Both the position numbers and the translations under genes were made by a program. Positions 1 through 14,400 of a DNA stretch of 64,000 nucleotides are shown here, piece after piece. Each line of letters starts with the position of its first letter. The first letter of the stretch is position 1. The stretch is from Pardosa pseudoannulata (Eukaryota > Arthropoda > Arachnida > Araneae > Lycosidae): the NCBI GenBank assembly GCA_032207245.1, contig CM063505.1, positions 179,580,058-179,644,057 of the forward strand, given 5' to 3'. Below the pieces are notes generated by a model, which was given only the letters and a program-made list of their open reading frames with translations, did no database searches and was not told the DNA's origin.

Positions 1-2276
1 TTTATATTGATATATGCAGAATATTAAAGATATTTTTTGGTGGTTCATGATATCGTGTAAAGGAAAAACAGTATTACCAATGGACAATATACTGGCAGTT
101 CAAAATGTTAAATATTGTTATTGCAATAAATATCAATATTTGACAATATATTGATAAACAATCTATCCCTAGAAGTTAGTGCATGTAACTTATGGCCTCA
201 TGCACTTATAATAAATATTATATCAGCATTACATTTAAAAAATCAAACAAAAAATCCCCACAAGATATACAATCTATTATATGTAGAGTATAAGCATATG
301 CAAAGAGGTGGAATATTGTAATTTTACTTTTTTCAATCTAATACTAATATTTTAATTTCAACCTATATAAATATCAGTGGTAAAAGTGTGAAATTTAGAA
401 AATGTTTAACTAAGCAGTTATAATCTATTTTATTGCACGAACAGAAAACTAAGGCTTGTCTAAATGACAAATTTGAAAACTTTCTTACGTATAGCTTAAA
501 ATTCAATTGATGCTAGCTTTTCAGGGTCGTTCAAGTGATACTTAAAAGAAAATAAAAACATATCTTAATATATAAACTAAATACTTATTCCCAATTAATA
601 CAAGACTGTGTGTAAAAATTCATACTGCATTTTTGAATTAATTTTTATTTTCTGGTTATTTTGTCCTTCAATTATTATTCATATGGTTCTTACCAATTTT
701 AATTGCCTATTAATAGGATAAAACACCCAATAAATTTTGTAAAATACCTTCCCTTGTAGGCCATCCTAAGATGCTTGATATCCAAGATATTTTTATCTAC
801 ATTCAATAAAACATTGGAGATGTGATAAAATCATGTAATACATTTTTAAAAGGGAGATAATCTTATTGCCATATTTTAAGATACATGCATTAAATTACAA
901 CTTTTAAATAAATAACAGGAAGATACAGAAAAGTATAAGGCACAATTGTACAATAGAACAGATCTGTAATATATAGTACTTCAGACTGCAGGCTGTTTTA
1001 ACATTATATACTCCAAAAAGACGAACAACTAATGAAGCTAGTTTACTGCAAGTAGATACATTATATTATATTCCAATATAAATTTCTTAAATACAATTTA
1101 TGATACTTCTTGATGTTGTGATTTCTCATACAAATGAGATAACTTAATGCAGAAGAATGTTAATCATCAATTTAATCAAGATAACCATGACAATTAACAC
1201 TTTCAGAAAAGAGAAGATGTTTAAAGATTACTGATATAGCATATAATAAAACTAAAATTTCAAAACAAGATATACAGTACAAGATAAATTTCTAGAATTC
1301 CTAAACTGGTTTGTTATAACAAAAACTTTTGAAGAGCAGTAATGGAGAACAAGAACAGGAATACAGATTTTATATTACATAACATAAAATAATCAAGAAC
1401 ACTTAAATTGCATACTCTGTGAAAAGTATACACTGTTGAGAATACACAGTGTAAATACAACGTATAGAGAATTGAACTTTAGCTGATCAATGGATTTTAT
1501 AAAACATTAATGAAGAACTTAAAAGGCCAAACATAAGTTAAACAGAATATTCAGTATTGAGGGATGAATGAGTAAAAAACAACCTAGAGTTCTGTTTAAC
1601 ACTCTCAAAACAAACTAAAGAACACCATAATGAAACTATGTATATATTGAGCCATATCAAAGCTGTACATGTTAACACATTAAAAATAGGCTAATAATTA
1701 TGCCATCCTACTAGACTGTTATTAATGAATAAACAGAGAAGAAGAGTAACAGTAAAGCCAGTAGAAGATATATAAATCAATATAATCCCATGCTCTATAC
1801 ATTTAAATAACTCTGAAATAGCAGTGTGATCAAAAATTCTTTTCGTAGTTAACAACAAACTTTATTATTATAAAATAATAATAATAAATTTAAAACTGTG
1901 AAAACCAAATACTGCACAGATAGAAGTATGGAAACTAAATGGATAATTAACTTAATTAAATAATAAACATCAGCATTTTTATTTTGAATTTGTTGCATAA
2001 CAAGCACGTAAAAGAACACCATGCTCAAATTCCTAATAGCTGAGCAGCAACTAGCATAAAACATAGAGGAATATTAAAAGAAAGTTTACTATTTCAACAC
2101 TCAGATTTATGAATATGCAGCCATTTGACTTTCCTAACATTTGAAAAGGAGCAAATTTTCTTCCACATTTTCCTATGCAAGCACATAAAGAGATATAAAA
2201 TATTTTCACAGTAGGTAGGTAAGGACAAAGTACTTAGGAACATTATTTTTTTTTTAATTATGAACTATATATATAT
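1..2276. other. CCDC6 3' flank / probable 3' UTR
   Basis: Very AT-rich non-coding sequence downstream of the CCDC6 stop. On the minus strand AATAAA hexamers occur, for example at 1861-1866 and 1979-1984, but in such AT-rich DNA they prove little. No convincing coding region or recognised repeat was seen. Confidence 0.5.
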
Positions 2277-2467
2277 CTATATATATATGTCAGTAATATA
2301 AACATCACCTACGGAGGTGTGAGCTAAGATACCAGAACCTAAGGATGAAGGTGGATTTGAGAAGTGCTGACTGCCAGCTAGTGAAAAAGCAGGAGGATAC
2401 AAGGCTTGATTGCAATGTGGACATCGAGTAACAATTGGATTTGGTGGACTAAAGGCATCTCTTGCCC
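2277..2467 (-). CDS. CCDC6: CCDC6 terminal exon 7 (residues 339-401 and stop)
   Basis: Acceptor TTTTCTTTAG at 2470-2468. It completes the glycine and reads [15 protein letters not shown], then [11 protein letters not shown], then a Ser/Gly-rich tail, ending in ITDIYI and TAG at 2279-2277. The tail has no counterpart in the vertebrate protein that I recognise; the CxxC pair could be half of a small zinc knuckle. The last residues and the stop lie in an AT dinucleotide run, so the end is uncertain. A GTAGGT donor at 2312-2307 would end the exon at 2313 and send the protein into an exon that I cannot locate. Confidence 0.7.
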
Positions 2468-5400
2468 CTAAAGAAAAAAATAACTAATTTAAAATGACAA
2501 AGTCAGCAATTTGACTCCAAAACCTGGAATAGTATAATAATTTATCCATAAAAAATTTCAATCACTAGAGTAGACTAGTAATGACTTAACGCTTTAAATT
2601 TGAATCTAAAACATTAAGTTGTTCACTGCTACCAACAAGCTGGTGCGTCAGAAAGGTACAACTTTGTATGCTGTTGATACTCTGGGATGTCAATTGACTA
2701 TCATAAGTTATATGTTTTATATTTAGTATGGCTTTTACATTAGTAAAGAACATTTTTTGTGTGTACGATTTTCAAGTTTTGTGTTGGAATTTTTAAGAAT
2801 GTTTTTAAAAATAAACAGTTAAAATCATTAAAACACATTTTTGTAATCTAGTTTCTAAGGACTGAAATGTCTTTTTTTAGCAGCAAATAAGTTAAGTACA
2901 TATAACATACGAAAGATGAAAGTAAAATTCCAGAAAATTTTTTAGCTTAATAATAAATATTTTACAGTCTTTTGCTTTAAAAGAAATTTTAAAACAAATT
3001 TTTATCTGATGTATCATAAATAAAAATACTTCATGCATCAATAGTAGGTAGATGACACCAACAACGATCTAGTGTATCTAAATCAAATTAAATTTCCATA
3101 TTTAATGAGACAAGCTTTATTGAAATTTAGACAAAATACTATAAAACAAATTAAGATTATAATAAGGGTGTTTGTGGAGATAAAAAAAAAAAAATCCCCA
3201 AAAAATTTTATGAATTTTTATGTGAAGTAGGATGCAAAAACAAGTTTTAGTAAACATTTCAAATGAAAAATTAAATAAGTTCCATTTTAAACATATTTAA
3301 AAGCATTAAATTTTACCCTGTAAAAATAAGATTTTTTTTTTAAATTACCAAAATTCATTTATTTAAATAAACATTAAATTTTTTTTTCTGTTAACCTTAT
3401 ATGACAAGTATGCTCTCAACAATGCTTGTACTTTTGTCTACATTCCTTGAAAACACACAGTTTCAACCTTTAACTACTATTGTGCAATCAGGGTTTACAC
3501 TCAGTTGGTAGAAGTACTGTTGTGTCAGCACCCACTGACACAACATCACAGCACTCTATAGTTTATTATTACATTCTGTAATCTTTTTATTTTATATCAT
3601 TTTTGTGAAATGTGCTACTTAAGCAAATTTTGGGGGAATGAAAGATTTATTCTATTAACAGGGTTCATACTAAATTGGCAGGGTAAATAAGAAGCACACA
3701 ACTTCATAGTAATGCAGATTTAGTTAGTACAATCCTGTATTGGTTTTATTCTAAACAATTTTTAAGTATTGCATTGACTTATGCAGTGTTACACAAGCAA
3801 ACTTTCTGAATACACTTACTGCATTTAAAAATTTTACTGTATATGTATATTCTAATGTCAACTGACAATCTTAAAAATAAATAAGCCTTTTGAAGCATTG
3901 ATTGAACCCTGGCATTCTCATAGACTCCGTGACTTTCATCTTTAACCATTTCTACCCCTCATAATTGTAAATGACCATTGTCTTTGTCAGTACCTTCCTG
4001 CAGTGGGCTTTCAAAGCAACCTACAAGTTTCAACCTGTTATATTAAGATTGAGTCTAGCAGACCATGTCACAGCCATTAGAGGATTATTTGAGTCATAGA
4101 GAAATGTGCTGTATTTGTTGATTCACATTCAAAGTACACATAAAGAAGTAGGGGGAATAATTTATAATTTTATTTTTCTAGAAACCCATAGATGGTTAGA
4201 CAAAGTATTAATTCAACTTATCCCCATAATACAAATATATTTAAATATCTTAAAAAAATATTTTTTACAGCATGGTTCCCAAACTTTCTTTTTCACAAAC
4301 CACTTCTCATAGAAAGCATCTTGCCATGAACCTAAGTGAAATAACTTCATGTGCAACTACACAATAACAAAATTACAATTTTAACTTTGATATTTTTGGT
4401 AGTAATAAAAATAAAATTTAAAAGTAAAACATTTTTATATTTAAAGTAATATCTATTGAAATTATTACTTGTGTTTTAAATTATAATAAACATTTTTAAA
4501 TACTACTAATGAGATGGGCAAACCTGATGGGTTGATGTGAGTTTATGTTGGCTCTAACCAAAGCACTTGTTTCCAATTAATTTCTTTTTTTCATGATGAC
4601 TCATAACAGTACTAAATTAATGCTCTACTAAATAAGAAGACTATAAAATGCTTCTGTACAGTAATCCATGATGCAGTATGTAAAATTGGTAGAAGTTTTA
4701 ATAACCAGAATTTGTAGTATCCTTGTCCAAACAACTCCTTGTGAATCAATTAATAAGATGCTCCTGGATCAATATAGTCTACTGATTTACTTTCAAAAGA
4801 GTGCAACACCAAATCAGAGATAACTAAGTGAAGAACAGCTTGAAATCTATGTCATAGATCAGAATAAACAGGCCATTAAGAGTTGACAATAAACAAGGAA
4901 ATTTTCATATCAATTTAAGCAAACAGTAAAAAAAAAAAAAATGCCTACTAAATTATTTATAGCTATTTATTTTAACTTTCATAAAAATAAAAGGGAATCA
5001 TAACTTTAAAACTTTCATGGCCCTACAAACATTGCTTTTGCCCCCCCCCCTCCAGATTATTTACCCAGTACTACCTCAGTATTGTAATATGGACCCTTTA
5101 TGGTTCAAAGGAAGTACAGGTTTGGTAAATATATATTTTTAAAACTGTGGGTTTTTTTTTCTCTTTCAGCAACCTTAAGAGGAATAGTTCAACTTAAAGC
5201 TATTTGAAATGCCTGTTAAAAATATTTATGCATTTTATTAATAAAAGAAAACATTTTTTCATTTTTATATAAATAGGTATATTGTAGCAAATTCAAATAT
5301 ACTTGAAGCATTCAAAATAATACATAAGATAAAATATGATAAAAACAATGTAAATCCCATTCAGTTAAGCACAAATAGTAAGAGATTGAATGAATTTCGA

Positions 5401-8400
5401 AGCTATGAACAAACTGTACCATTAATGCAAGCAAACTCAGTGACTTCTTCGTACCTGCAAAACAGCTGCTTGCAATCTTTTACCATGTTGACTTTCTACT
5501 TATTGATATATTCTGGCAAAGGTTTTACCTTCTATTAAAAATGATGCCAATTCAACCATAAATATTGACATATGATTGTAATTATGCAAGATTCCCTCCC
5601 AGCTCCAAAATTATAATCAAAATTATAATTAATTTAAAATTAAACCTGGACTTAGGGGTCTTGAAGAACTTGGCGAAGGATTGTGAGGAACAGGACTGGA
5701 TGCAGCTCTGGGACGTGCATGTAAGACCGAAGTCATTTCATTAAAGTACCTATTATTTGAAACAGAACAAAACAAATTAGAATGGCAACAGTATGCTGTT
5801 AATTCTAATATTTTTTGCATACAAGAGTAACAGTGAAAGTTTTGAGACTGGACAAACAGTATGCGCATAAAGTTTTTTTTATTGGTTAGATACATACATT
5901 CAAAGTATTTTTATGTCTACAAACAGAAATTTGTGGCTAAAATTTTAATGTAGTTGTCACAGAATAAATTTTGAAAGTAAGAAAAATGAAACTGACACAA
6001 AAGCATAATTGTACTATGGCTTTAAAGTGGCTCTAAATTAATAATGTATCTGATATCTGCTCAATTTCTTTCCACTGTAATCCCAGGAAATGTGCAACTA
6101 AAGGAAAAATGTTAACTGATGATAATTGCTACACTTATGAATTGATACAGGAGAAACTCAACACATAGTCTTTAGCTATATATAAAATTATTCATGAAGA
6201 ACTACACATAAAGCATTAGCTTCTCTCATCCCCACCTACCCCATAATTAAAAGAGCAAAAAGCATAACATGTCAGAATTTGTAAATTAATTGTAAATTAT
6301 TTAAAGATAGTGAATATCCCTTTATTTCTAAAATTATACATGGTCATATATATACAGGGCTGGCAAGTTTGCGCTAAAGTGGTTATAACCAGCATAGCGA
6401 AAACTTAGAAAACTAGTTTCTGCCAGAACAGTGATAAAAAATTGACAGAAGCTGAGAAATAATACTAATGAGAAATTTAATCTCCAATGATTTCTAATTC
6501 AAACAAATATCTGATATGTAAACACTTAAAAATTGTAAAACCCCAAATATTTAATATGTCAAGACAAATTAAAGAAAGAATACTAAAGATTATTGAATAC
6601 ATGTGACATCAGCGACATCAGCATACTCAAATAGAAGACACAAATTTTTTTTATTACACTACTTGTTGCAAATTGAAAAACATTAAAAATGTTCAATTCC
6701 ACATTTAACCCTTTCATGGGCCATTTATTTCACACTCCACATTTCCAAACTTTCAAAACAGAGCTGCTAATTTTATTCAATCGATCGAACAATTGATGAC
6801 AGCAGAAAACTGAAGCAAGAATCAGTCTTCCCGTTGTTTCAATAACAAGAACAATATATTATAATGGGTTTTGCGCTAACCACAGGTGTATTTTGTAAGA
6901 CTGTGTACATGGGAAGTAATCTTCCCATGGCCCACAAAATGGTTAAGCATGAATTAAAAGAATTTTTTTTGAAAAAGCTTTCATATCTATTCTTCACTTT
7001 TCTTTCATTGATAATCTCTTGTGTAGGACAGCAATGCTTTACAATATAAAAGAAAAATATAACTTTAAAAAAAAAAGTCACTAACCTTTCTTCATCCATT
7101 TCTAGACTAGACTCACTCTCTGACAAATGACGACACAATGCTTCCCTTCTTTCAACTTCCATTTGAAGCTTTCTCTGTAGGCGAATATTTTCTTCTCTTC
7201 CATGTCTTTCTTCCATAGCAAACTGAGCCATTTTCTCAGAATCTGAAATTTAAATAGGATCATAATATACCCTATTTACTGGTGTATAATGCCCCTTCAT
7301 CCCCCTCTCCCATAAACTTAGAGCAAAAACTAAGATATACTTTGTATACGGAATAACTTTAACAGATTTAAGTAATCACACAATACACATATGAAATCCA
7401 ACAAGCATTCAAAAAGTGAAATTAATCAAGAAAAATCTTAGTATATTATTTATATCACTCCGATCAAACTTTTTTTATATAACAGTATGCTAGAAAGGAA
7501 TAACTCTATTCCTTCACTTTTCCTTATTAGTGGTTCTCAGCAAATTCTTATTGTCCGTAACCTAGAAATCATCTCAGTTTTAGATTGAATATTAAGAGAT
7601 TAAGAGTTAATAATCTTTAATTTATAGTTTGTTTTTGTTTTAGTTAACTATTAAAGAGTTAATTGAATTAACTGAAGATAAATCTTACAGCAACATTGGA
7701 GATTTTGTCCACGTAGCTATTAGTTTACAATCTGGAAAGTAAAATTTACAGTACAGGCTATATATGAGATAAATATTTTTATCATTTTTAATGCAAAGAC
7801 AAGGGTGTGCATTATATACAAGCATATACGGTACACATAAAAGTTCTTACAAAGAATGATAATAGGTTCAAATTCAAACCTGAGAAAAAAAAAAAAATGT
7901 CAAAAGATATTCTCATATAAATGTAATGCATTAGAGGATTACTTAATTTTAAATTTTAAAAATATGCCAATAATTGCAAATTATTCCTTATAAGAATTTA
8001 TGGAGATTCGAATAAGAATTAGAATTTATGAGAACTCTTAAAGAAGTTAACTTGTTTTCAAAATACAAGTTAACTTATTCAAGAGTTGTCATAATAATTG
8101 AATTGTTAAAATTTGTATTCACATTTTTAATTTTATGAGAAGAGTCAAATGCTTCTTTACTTTTCATATATAGATAGGAGATTTTACTATAGTCTGTGTA
8201 AAATCTATTGGCGCTTCAAGGTCACACTTTCTCGTTTCCCTAGTCATCGGTTACTATGGTAGCGACCGAGAAGCATGTGCATTCACACTTATTTTCAGCA
8301 CTTCAGTTGAGGATTTGATTCCAATACGTTTTTGCTTTTCTTTCTTCTCGTAGATATTTATTTTGCGCTTATCTGATATTACCCTCTCATTTTTTATCTT

Positions 8401-11400
8401 TTAATTCATTGCTTTATTTAAATTTTGCTTCATATTTATTTTTAATTTTTATTATTAATTTTTTACTTTATAAAATATTTCCTGTAATGGCTAGTTTTGA
8501 TGTTATAAAATAGTCCAAAATACTGATATTTAACGTATACAGGTACTTGAAAGGTCTTGTTGAATCCAATCCAGTTGCTACAGTTTTGGAATTGTTTTAG
8601 CAAACTCAACAAGCAACTGCTGATGGCCGTGGTATTTTTAAAAGAATTTGTGCCGATCCAGAACTGCGACAATATTTAAAAAGAAAAAAAAAAAAAAAAA
8701 ATCACATAAAAGGCGCGTAACAGAATTAGATGATTTTAGATGCTGCCTTTAAAATGTCGTTTAACTAAAAAAACAGGAAATATCTTTTATTAAGTTTTTA
8801 AAGAAAAGTTTAACAATATGTATAAAAAGTTTATAATAAATCATAGATGTTCTTGTAAAAATACAAAAATTTTAATTTAGAATTCTTACTAAAACATTAG
8901 GAATCTGTACCTTCGAAAGAAATTTTCACTTTCTAAAAATGTGTCAACAGACCATAAATCTTTAAATACATAATAAAATTATACAAAATATTGTTATTGC
9001 ATTAACACTTTGACTGCCAAGCCAAAATTGCAAATGTTCACAACGGGGCCAAACTTTTTTTTTTTGTGTGTGTAATTTGTATTTTTTCAACATAAAACTA
9101 TATATAAAAACAATATTTTAAAACAAACTCTCTCTATTTATATATATTCCCTTTTTTGTTGCATGTTAAAAATATTTAATTTTTCATAAAACTTAGCTTA
9201 TAAAATTGTCACATATACCAATTTGCGCAAACCATGTATACCTAACACATCGTAGGGAACCCAACAATCAAACTCCAATACGATTTTCATGTAACTGATA
9301 ACATCTTTGATAGCCATGGCCTGAAGTGTTAAAACACCATGGCTATCATATCGGATAGCCAGTGTCTCAACGGAAATATCACTGGATATCACATATGATA
9401 GCCATGGCAGTCAAAGTGTTAAGACCTCTTTCAATTCTTGTAAAATCATAAAATAATTAATACAGTGCAATTTTGGAATAGAAAGTTTACCTCCCCAGAC
9501 GATGCATGACACTGCTTAACATAGTGGGAAAAAAGAGTAAAGTCTGTCCCCAACTGTCGTTACCATAGTTACAGTTGGTCATCGGGGAAAAATCAGTGAC
9601 CTTGAAGTGTCTATAGAGTTTACACAGAGTATAGCAGTACTTTCATTTTATATCAGCATTATTTTAAATATTTTTACCCCATTAGATGTTTTTACTTTTA
9701 AATGTTTTTTATGTTAAATTACACTATATTATGCTATACATTTGTTTAAATCTATGCATGATTGTATGAGAATATATAAAAACAGGAAATGAAAATAAAT
9801 AACATTAAAATGTGTTGTTAATATAGATCAGACAAATTGTTTCTTCAAGTATACTTTCAATGTGTCCCAATTAAGTTTAAATGAAAACAATTCAACCACC
9901 ATTGAATGAGAACATTACTTACGTTCTTGTTGAGCATTCAGAAGCTGTGTTTTCAGTTTTGCTACTTCATTTCTTAGATGTTGAACATGCATTGTCAAAT
10001 TGGCAGCAAGATCACCATTATTAATATCCCTAGGAGAAGGAGGTGCAGATACTGGCTGATCCAGCTTTTCCTGAAGCATTCTTCACAGAAAAAAAAAGTA
10101 TGTTATACTAAAAATATACTATAAGATATTAGATTAAAATCCAGTGATACCTAAAAGTATACACAATTTTTAAATGATGTAAAAATATCCATTTTATTAA
10201 AAAATGTAATTCAGATAATATAAAAACTACCCCATAAATTATGTACAGCAAAAAGGGGGAAAATTATCTTTGAGAAAAATATTTTTAACTATTCTTTACC
10301 ATGGTTAGTTAAGTGCACTTCAATCAATATTTGTTACAAAAAGCTACATTTACTGCTCAAAAGCAGTTCCATACAGCTATGAACATTTGTGCCAACAGTA
10401 TGAATCAAGTGCTAAATTGTGGAACTAAAAAGCAGGAACATAATCTGAGTTGATACAGATTTTAGTCTTTAGAAAAATATTTTTTCCCCTGCAGCATTTA
10501 CCATCTTTAAAAAAAAAAAAAAAGTTTTCTGGTGGATTTTATTCCTTTCTGAAAAAAAATTCATTTGGTTTTGGCATTTTTAAGACCATGTATCTTAAAT
10601 AATAATAATTATAATAATTAAAAAATAAATTTCAGGCAGTGTTGAATATTGTTCTAATATTCTTTTAAGCATAGTCAAGTATATATGATCATATTAAAAA
10701 TAATGTTCAAAAAACTTTTGGCATAAATAATTTTTTTATAATGTTTACCTAAAGAAACAGAGAGGAACATGTATTTTTTTGTTTATTTGTTTTGCAAAAC
10801 AATACATTTGTATAATAATATATTAACAGTTTTACGACCGTGGACAGTTATAGAAAATTGTTCTAAGATTATATAACATATTTTAACAATTTAAATAATA
10901 ACAACTCTTTGAGAAGCTAATAGTAATTCTATTTTTGTGAACATATAAATAGTTTTCTTTAAATTTACTTACATGTATACAAGTATTATATACACAGTTA
11001 AGTTATACTACATATTGATGTAATAGACATGTTACAGTTTATAAAAAAATATTAAAGTAGCCAAGAGCTCAAATTAAATATTATTTATCAGCTTTCTAAG
11101 TTTTTAATATCATAAAATAAGTTCCTCCCCCCACTTGTTCTGCAAAAAATTAAATTTCCACAACTAAAACTCAAGAGACCATGTATCTTAAATAATAATA
11201 ATTATAATAATTAAAAAATAAATTTCAGGCAGTGTTGAATATTGTTCTAATATTCTTTTAAGCATAGTCAAGTATATATGATCATATTAAAAATAATGTT
11301 CAAAAAACTTTTGGCATAAATAATTTTTTTTATAATGTTTACCTAAAGAAACAGAGAGGAACATGTATTTTTTTGTTTATTTGTTTTGCAAAACAATACA

Positions 11401-14400
11401 TTTGTATAATAATATATTAACAGTTTTACGACCGTGGACAGTTATAGAAAATTGTTCTAAGATTATATAACATATTTTAACAATTTAAATAATAACAACT
11501 CTTTGAGAAGCTAATAGTAATTCTATTTTTGTGAACATATAAAGTTTTCTTTAAATTTACTTACATGTATACAAGTATTATATACACAGTTAAGTTATAC
11601 TACATATTGATGTAATAGACATGTTACAGTTTATAAAAAAATATTAAAGTAGCCAAGAGCTCAAATTAAATATTATTTATCAGCTTTCTAAGTTTTTAAT
11701 ATCATAAAATAAGTTCCTCCCCCCACTTGTTCTGCAAAAAATTAAATTTCCACAACTAAAACTCAAGAGATTCCTTACTTCATACTATTTGTCCAATAGT
11801 TACTTGCTGATATATATTAATATATTAGTTAATTACACCTATAATACAGAAAATGTATATATGTTTATTAGTTATAAATGATAATCCACTTGCTATCAGT
11901 AAATAAACAGAGGTTAATAGTATTTACAAGGTTTTAATCATTTTCACCATGGTTGTTACCCATAAAAACCCAACATTGGTCACAATACAGCTCATTAGTC
12001 TGGAAAATAAGATATAGTAGTTAATTTTTCATACATTCATAGTAAAATTAGGCCCATCATTGCAATTTTAATGAACAGCTACAAAAATATAAAAAATTGT
12101 AGTTATTCTCTTTCATAAAAATAAATCACCAGAAACAATTCATCCATGGAAGTTTTTTTTCAAAAAATTGTACTTAAAACTATTTCTATTATAATAAACA
12201 CGCAAAATAAATAAATTGAAGCCGCATTTTTAGATACAAAATTATGCCATGCTTTTACAGAACTTAAGTCTTTTTTTGTTTCCTTTAAGGAAACCTTGGT
12301 TCTTAGGTGGAATAATATTTTTTTCTACAGTAAAATATTAATGCTGAATTAAGGCTGTATAAATAATTCTAGACAAATAATATATTGTTTTTAGGAATCT
12401 AATTTAATAGTAGTCTTTTATATCTAAGGAAAAAAATTACAAATTTAAAAGTATGCACTAACTGATTATTTGATTTTGAGAGAAACTATACTAGCTTTCG
12501 AGATCTTTAGTATCCTTAAAGGAAAAAAATGAAAATAAGAGTTTCTGATTAAAACCAAACTCAGTCTCTGTCAAGTTGTTAAAATTTTGTACAAGCATAT
12601 GACTAATAAATTGTCTAATAATAGTCTTAAGCTATAACTATAGTTTGAGAAAATCACTTCATTTAGATGAACTCTGGTTTGTAAAATAATATAAATTGAA
12701 GACTGTCACAGAGAAGAATCTTAAAACTTGAAATTACCACACTACATTTCTCTCACCACACAAACAAAAGAAAACTAATATTTGACACCTTGTCTTTAAA
12801 TACACAACATTTAACTACTAACAAACTACTAATAAAAAGACTTAATACATTATCCGAAAGCCAGAAAGATATACCTCAACTCATTCTAGCATATTAATAA
12901 AAAAATTCAAGAAAAAACTGATAATTTAATCAACAATTTTTTGTTTTTCTATTACTGAAATTAAATTAAATGCAATATACAATGAAGAACATTTATCAAT
13001 TATATATTTGCTTAAAAATAAATATTTTGATAAATACTGAATAAATTAAAATTAGTTCTGCATGAACTCTATGTTATAGATATGAATTTCTAATTTTAAT
13101 GATGTAAAAATTAACCAATTTATCTTTAGTATTTCATAGTTACTAAAAACATCAATGTGATATGATTTCCCATGAACATTAAAAATTACATGAAAAATGC
13201 ATGAGAGTATTACATTCAATAGAAGGTATAAACCCCTTTTGAAAAATACATCAGGATTTTATAAATGATGCACAAAACAGTTATTGATTTGCTTACTTCC
13301 CTATTTTTAAATGTGAAATGATTCATAATTAAGATTATATAATTTTTTAAACATATTTCTACCTAAAAAACATAAACTTCATGCATTATTAAAAAAATTT
13401 CAATCTCTAGAATAGAAAGGCTAAAAAAATAATCTATTCAACTTCAAAGTTCCCAAATATGAAAAAGTTCAGAAGTTTTTTCTTTTTATATAACAAAATC
13501 TGATGTCACAGAAGTAATTAACTTACCACAATATTTTGTGAAATAAACTTTAATTACAAAAATATTTCATATATATTTTTAAATGTATAATTACTTATTA
13601 ATATTAAAATTCTATTCTAGAAACAATATGTTCTTGTTTGGAATTTAAACATACCGTTTTTCTGCTTCTAGCTTATCCATCCTTTTCCAAAGCCTATTAA
13701 CCAAAGCTTCTTGCTCTTGTTCAAGAGTATTCTCTAGTTCAACTTTTTCTCGTCGTAATTGCTCTAAATTGCTTTGTTTACCTAATGTCTCTGCTTCAAG
13801 CTTTTCAATTTTTCGCATCAACTTATTAACTAGAGCTTCTTGCTCTTGCTCTAAAGTCTGCTCTAGCTGAACCTTTTCTTGCCTAAGCTGTAAAGAAAAA
13901 GAAACATCAGATTGATATAACTTCACACTATGTAGTAAATGAAAAATATTTGGTAAAGATAAGGCTTTTCTATTTCTGTTACAAAACAAAACTATAATAG
14001 AAGAAAAATAACTAGACTCCCTTTGAATCACAGTCAACCTCAATTTACCATCTCCCTGTTAAATTACATCTCAATAAATAAATCTTTTATGTATGACTTT
14101 GAACTCCCAGCAGGGAAAAATGTAGAAAGAAAGTGGCCCTATTCACAAATGGATATCCAGGATTCCCACTGGTCATATAATGAATGGGATTGTGACTTTT
14201 TTTTTTTTTTTCTTTTGAAGATTAATATAAATTAGAACATTCTAGAGTCTAGTTAGTCCATTTTCAAAAACATTTAATGGCGAGAACAATTTCAAAACTA
14301 AAAGTATGCTATATGAGAACAGCAAAATATATTTGCTTTAAGTAGTTAATATGCACATTTTATTTACTATAATGACATACACAAAATTACCCCTCTTTTC

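Noticed and set aside
9198..9392. Minus-strand 64-codon open frame
   Set aside because: Lies wholly inside the non-coding TTAA-flanked MITE.
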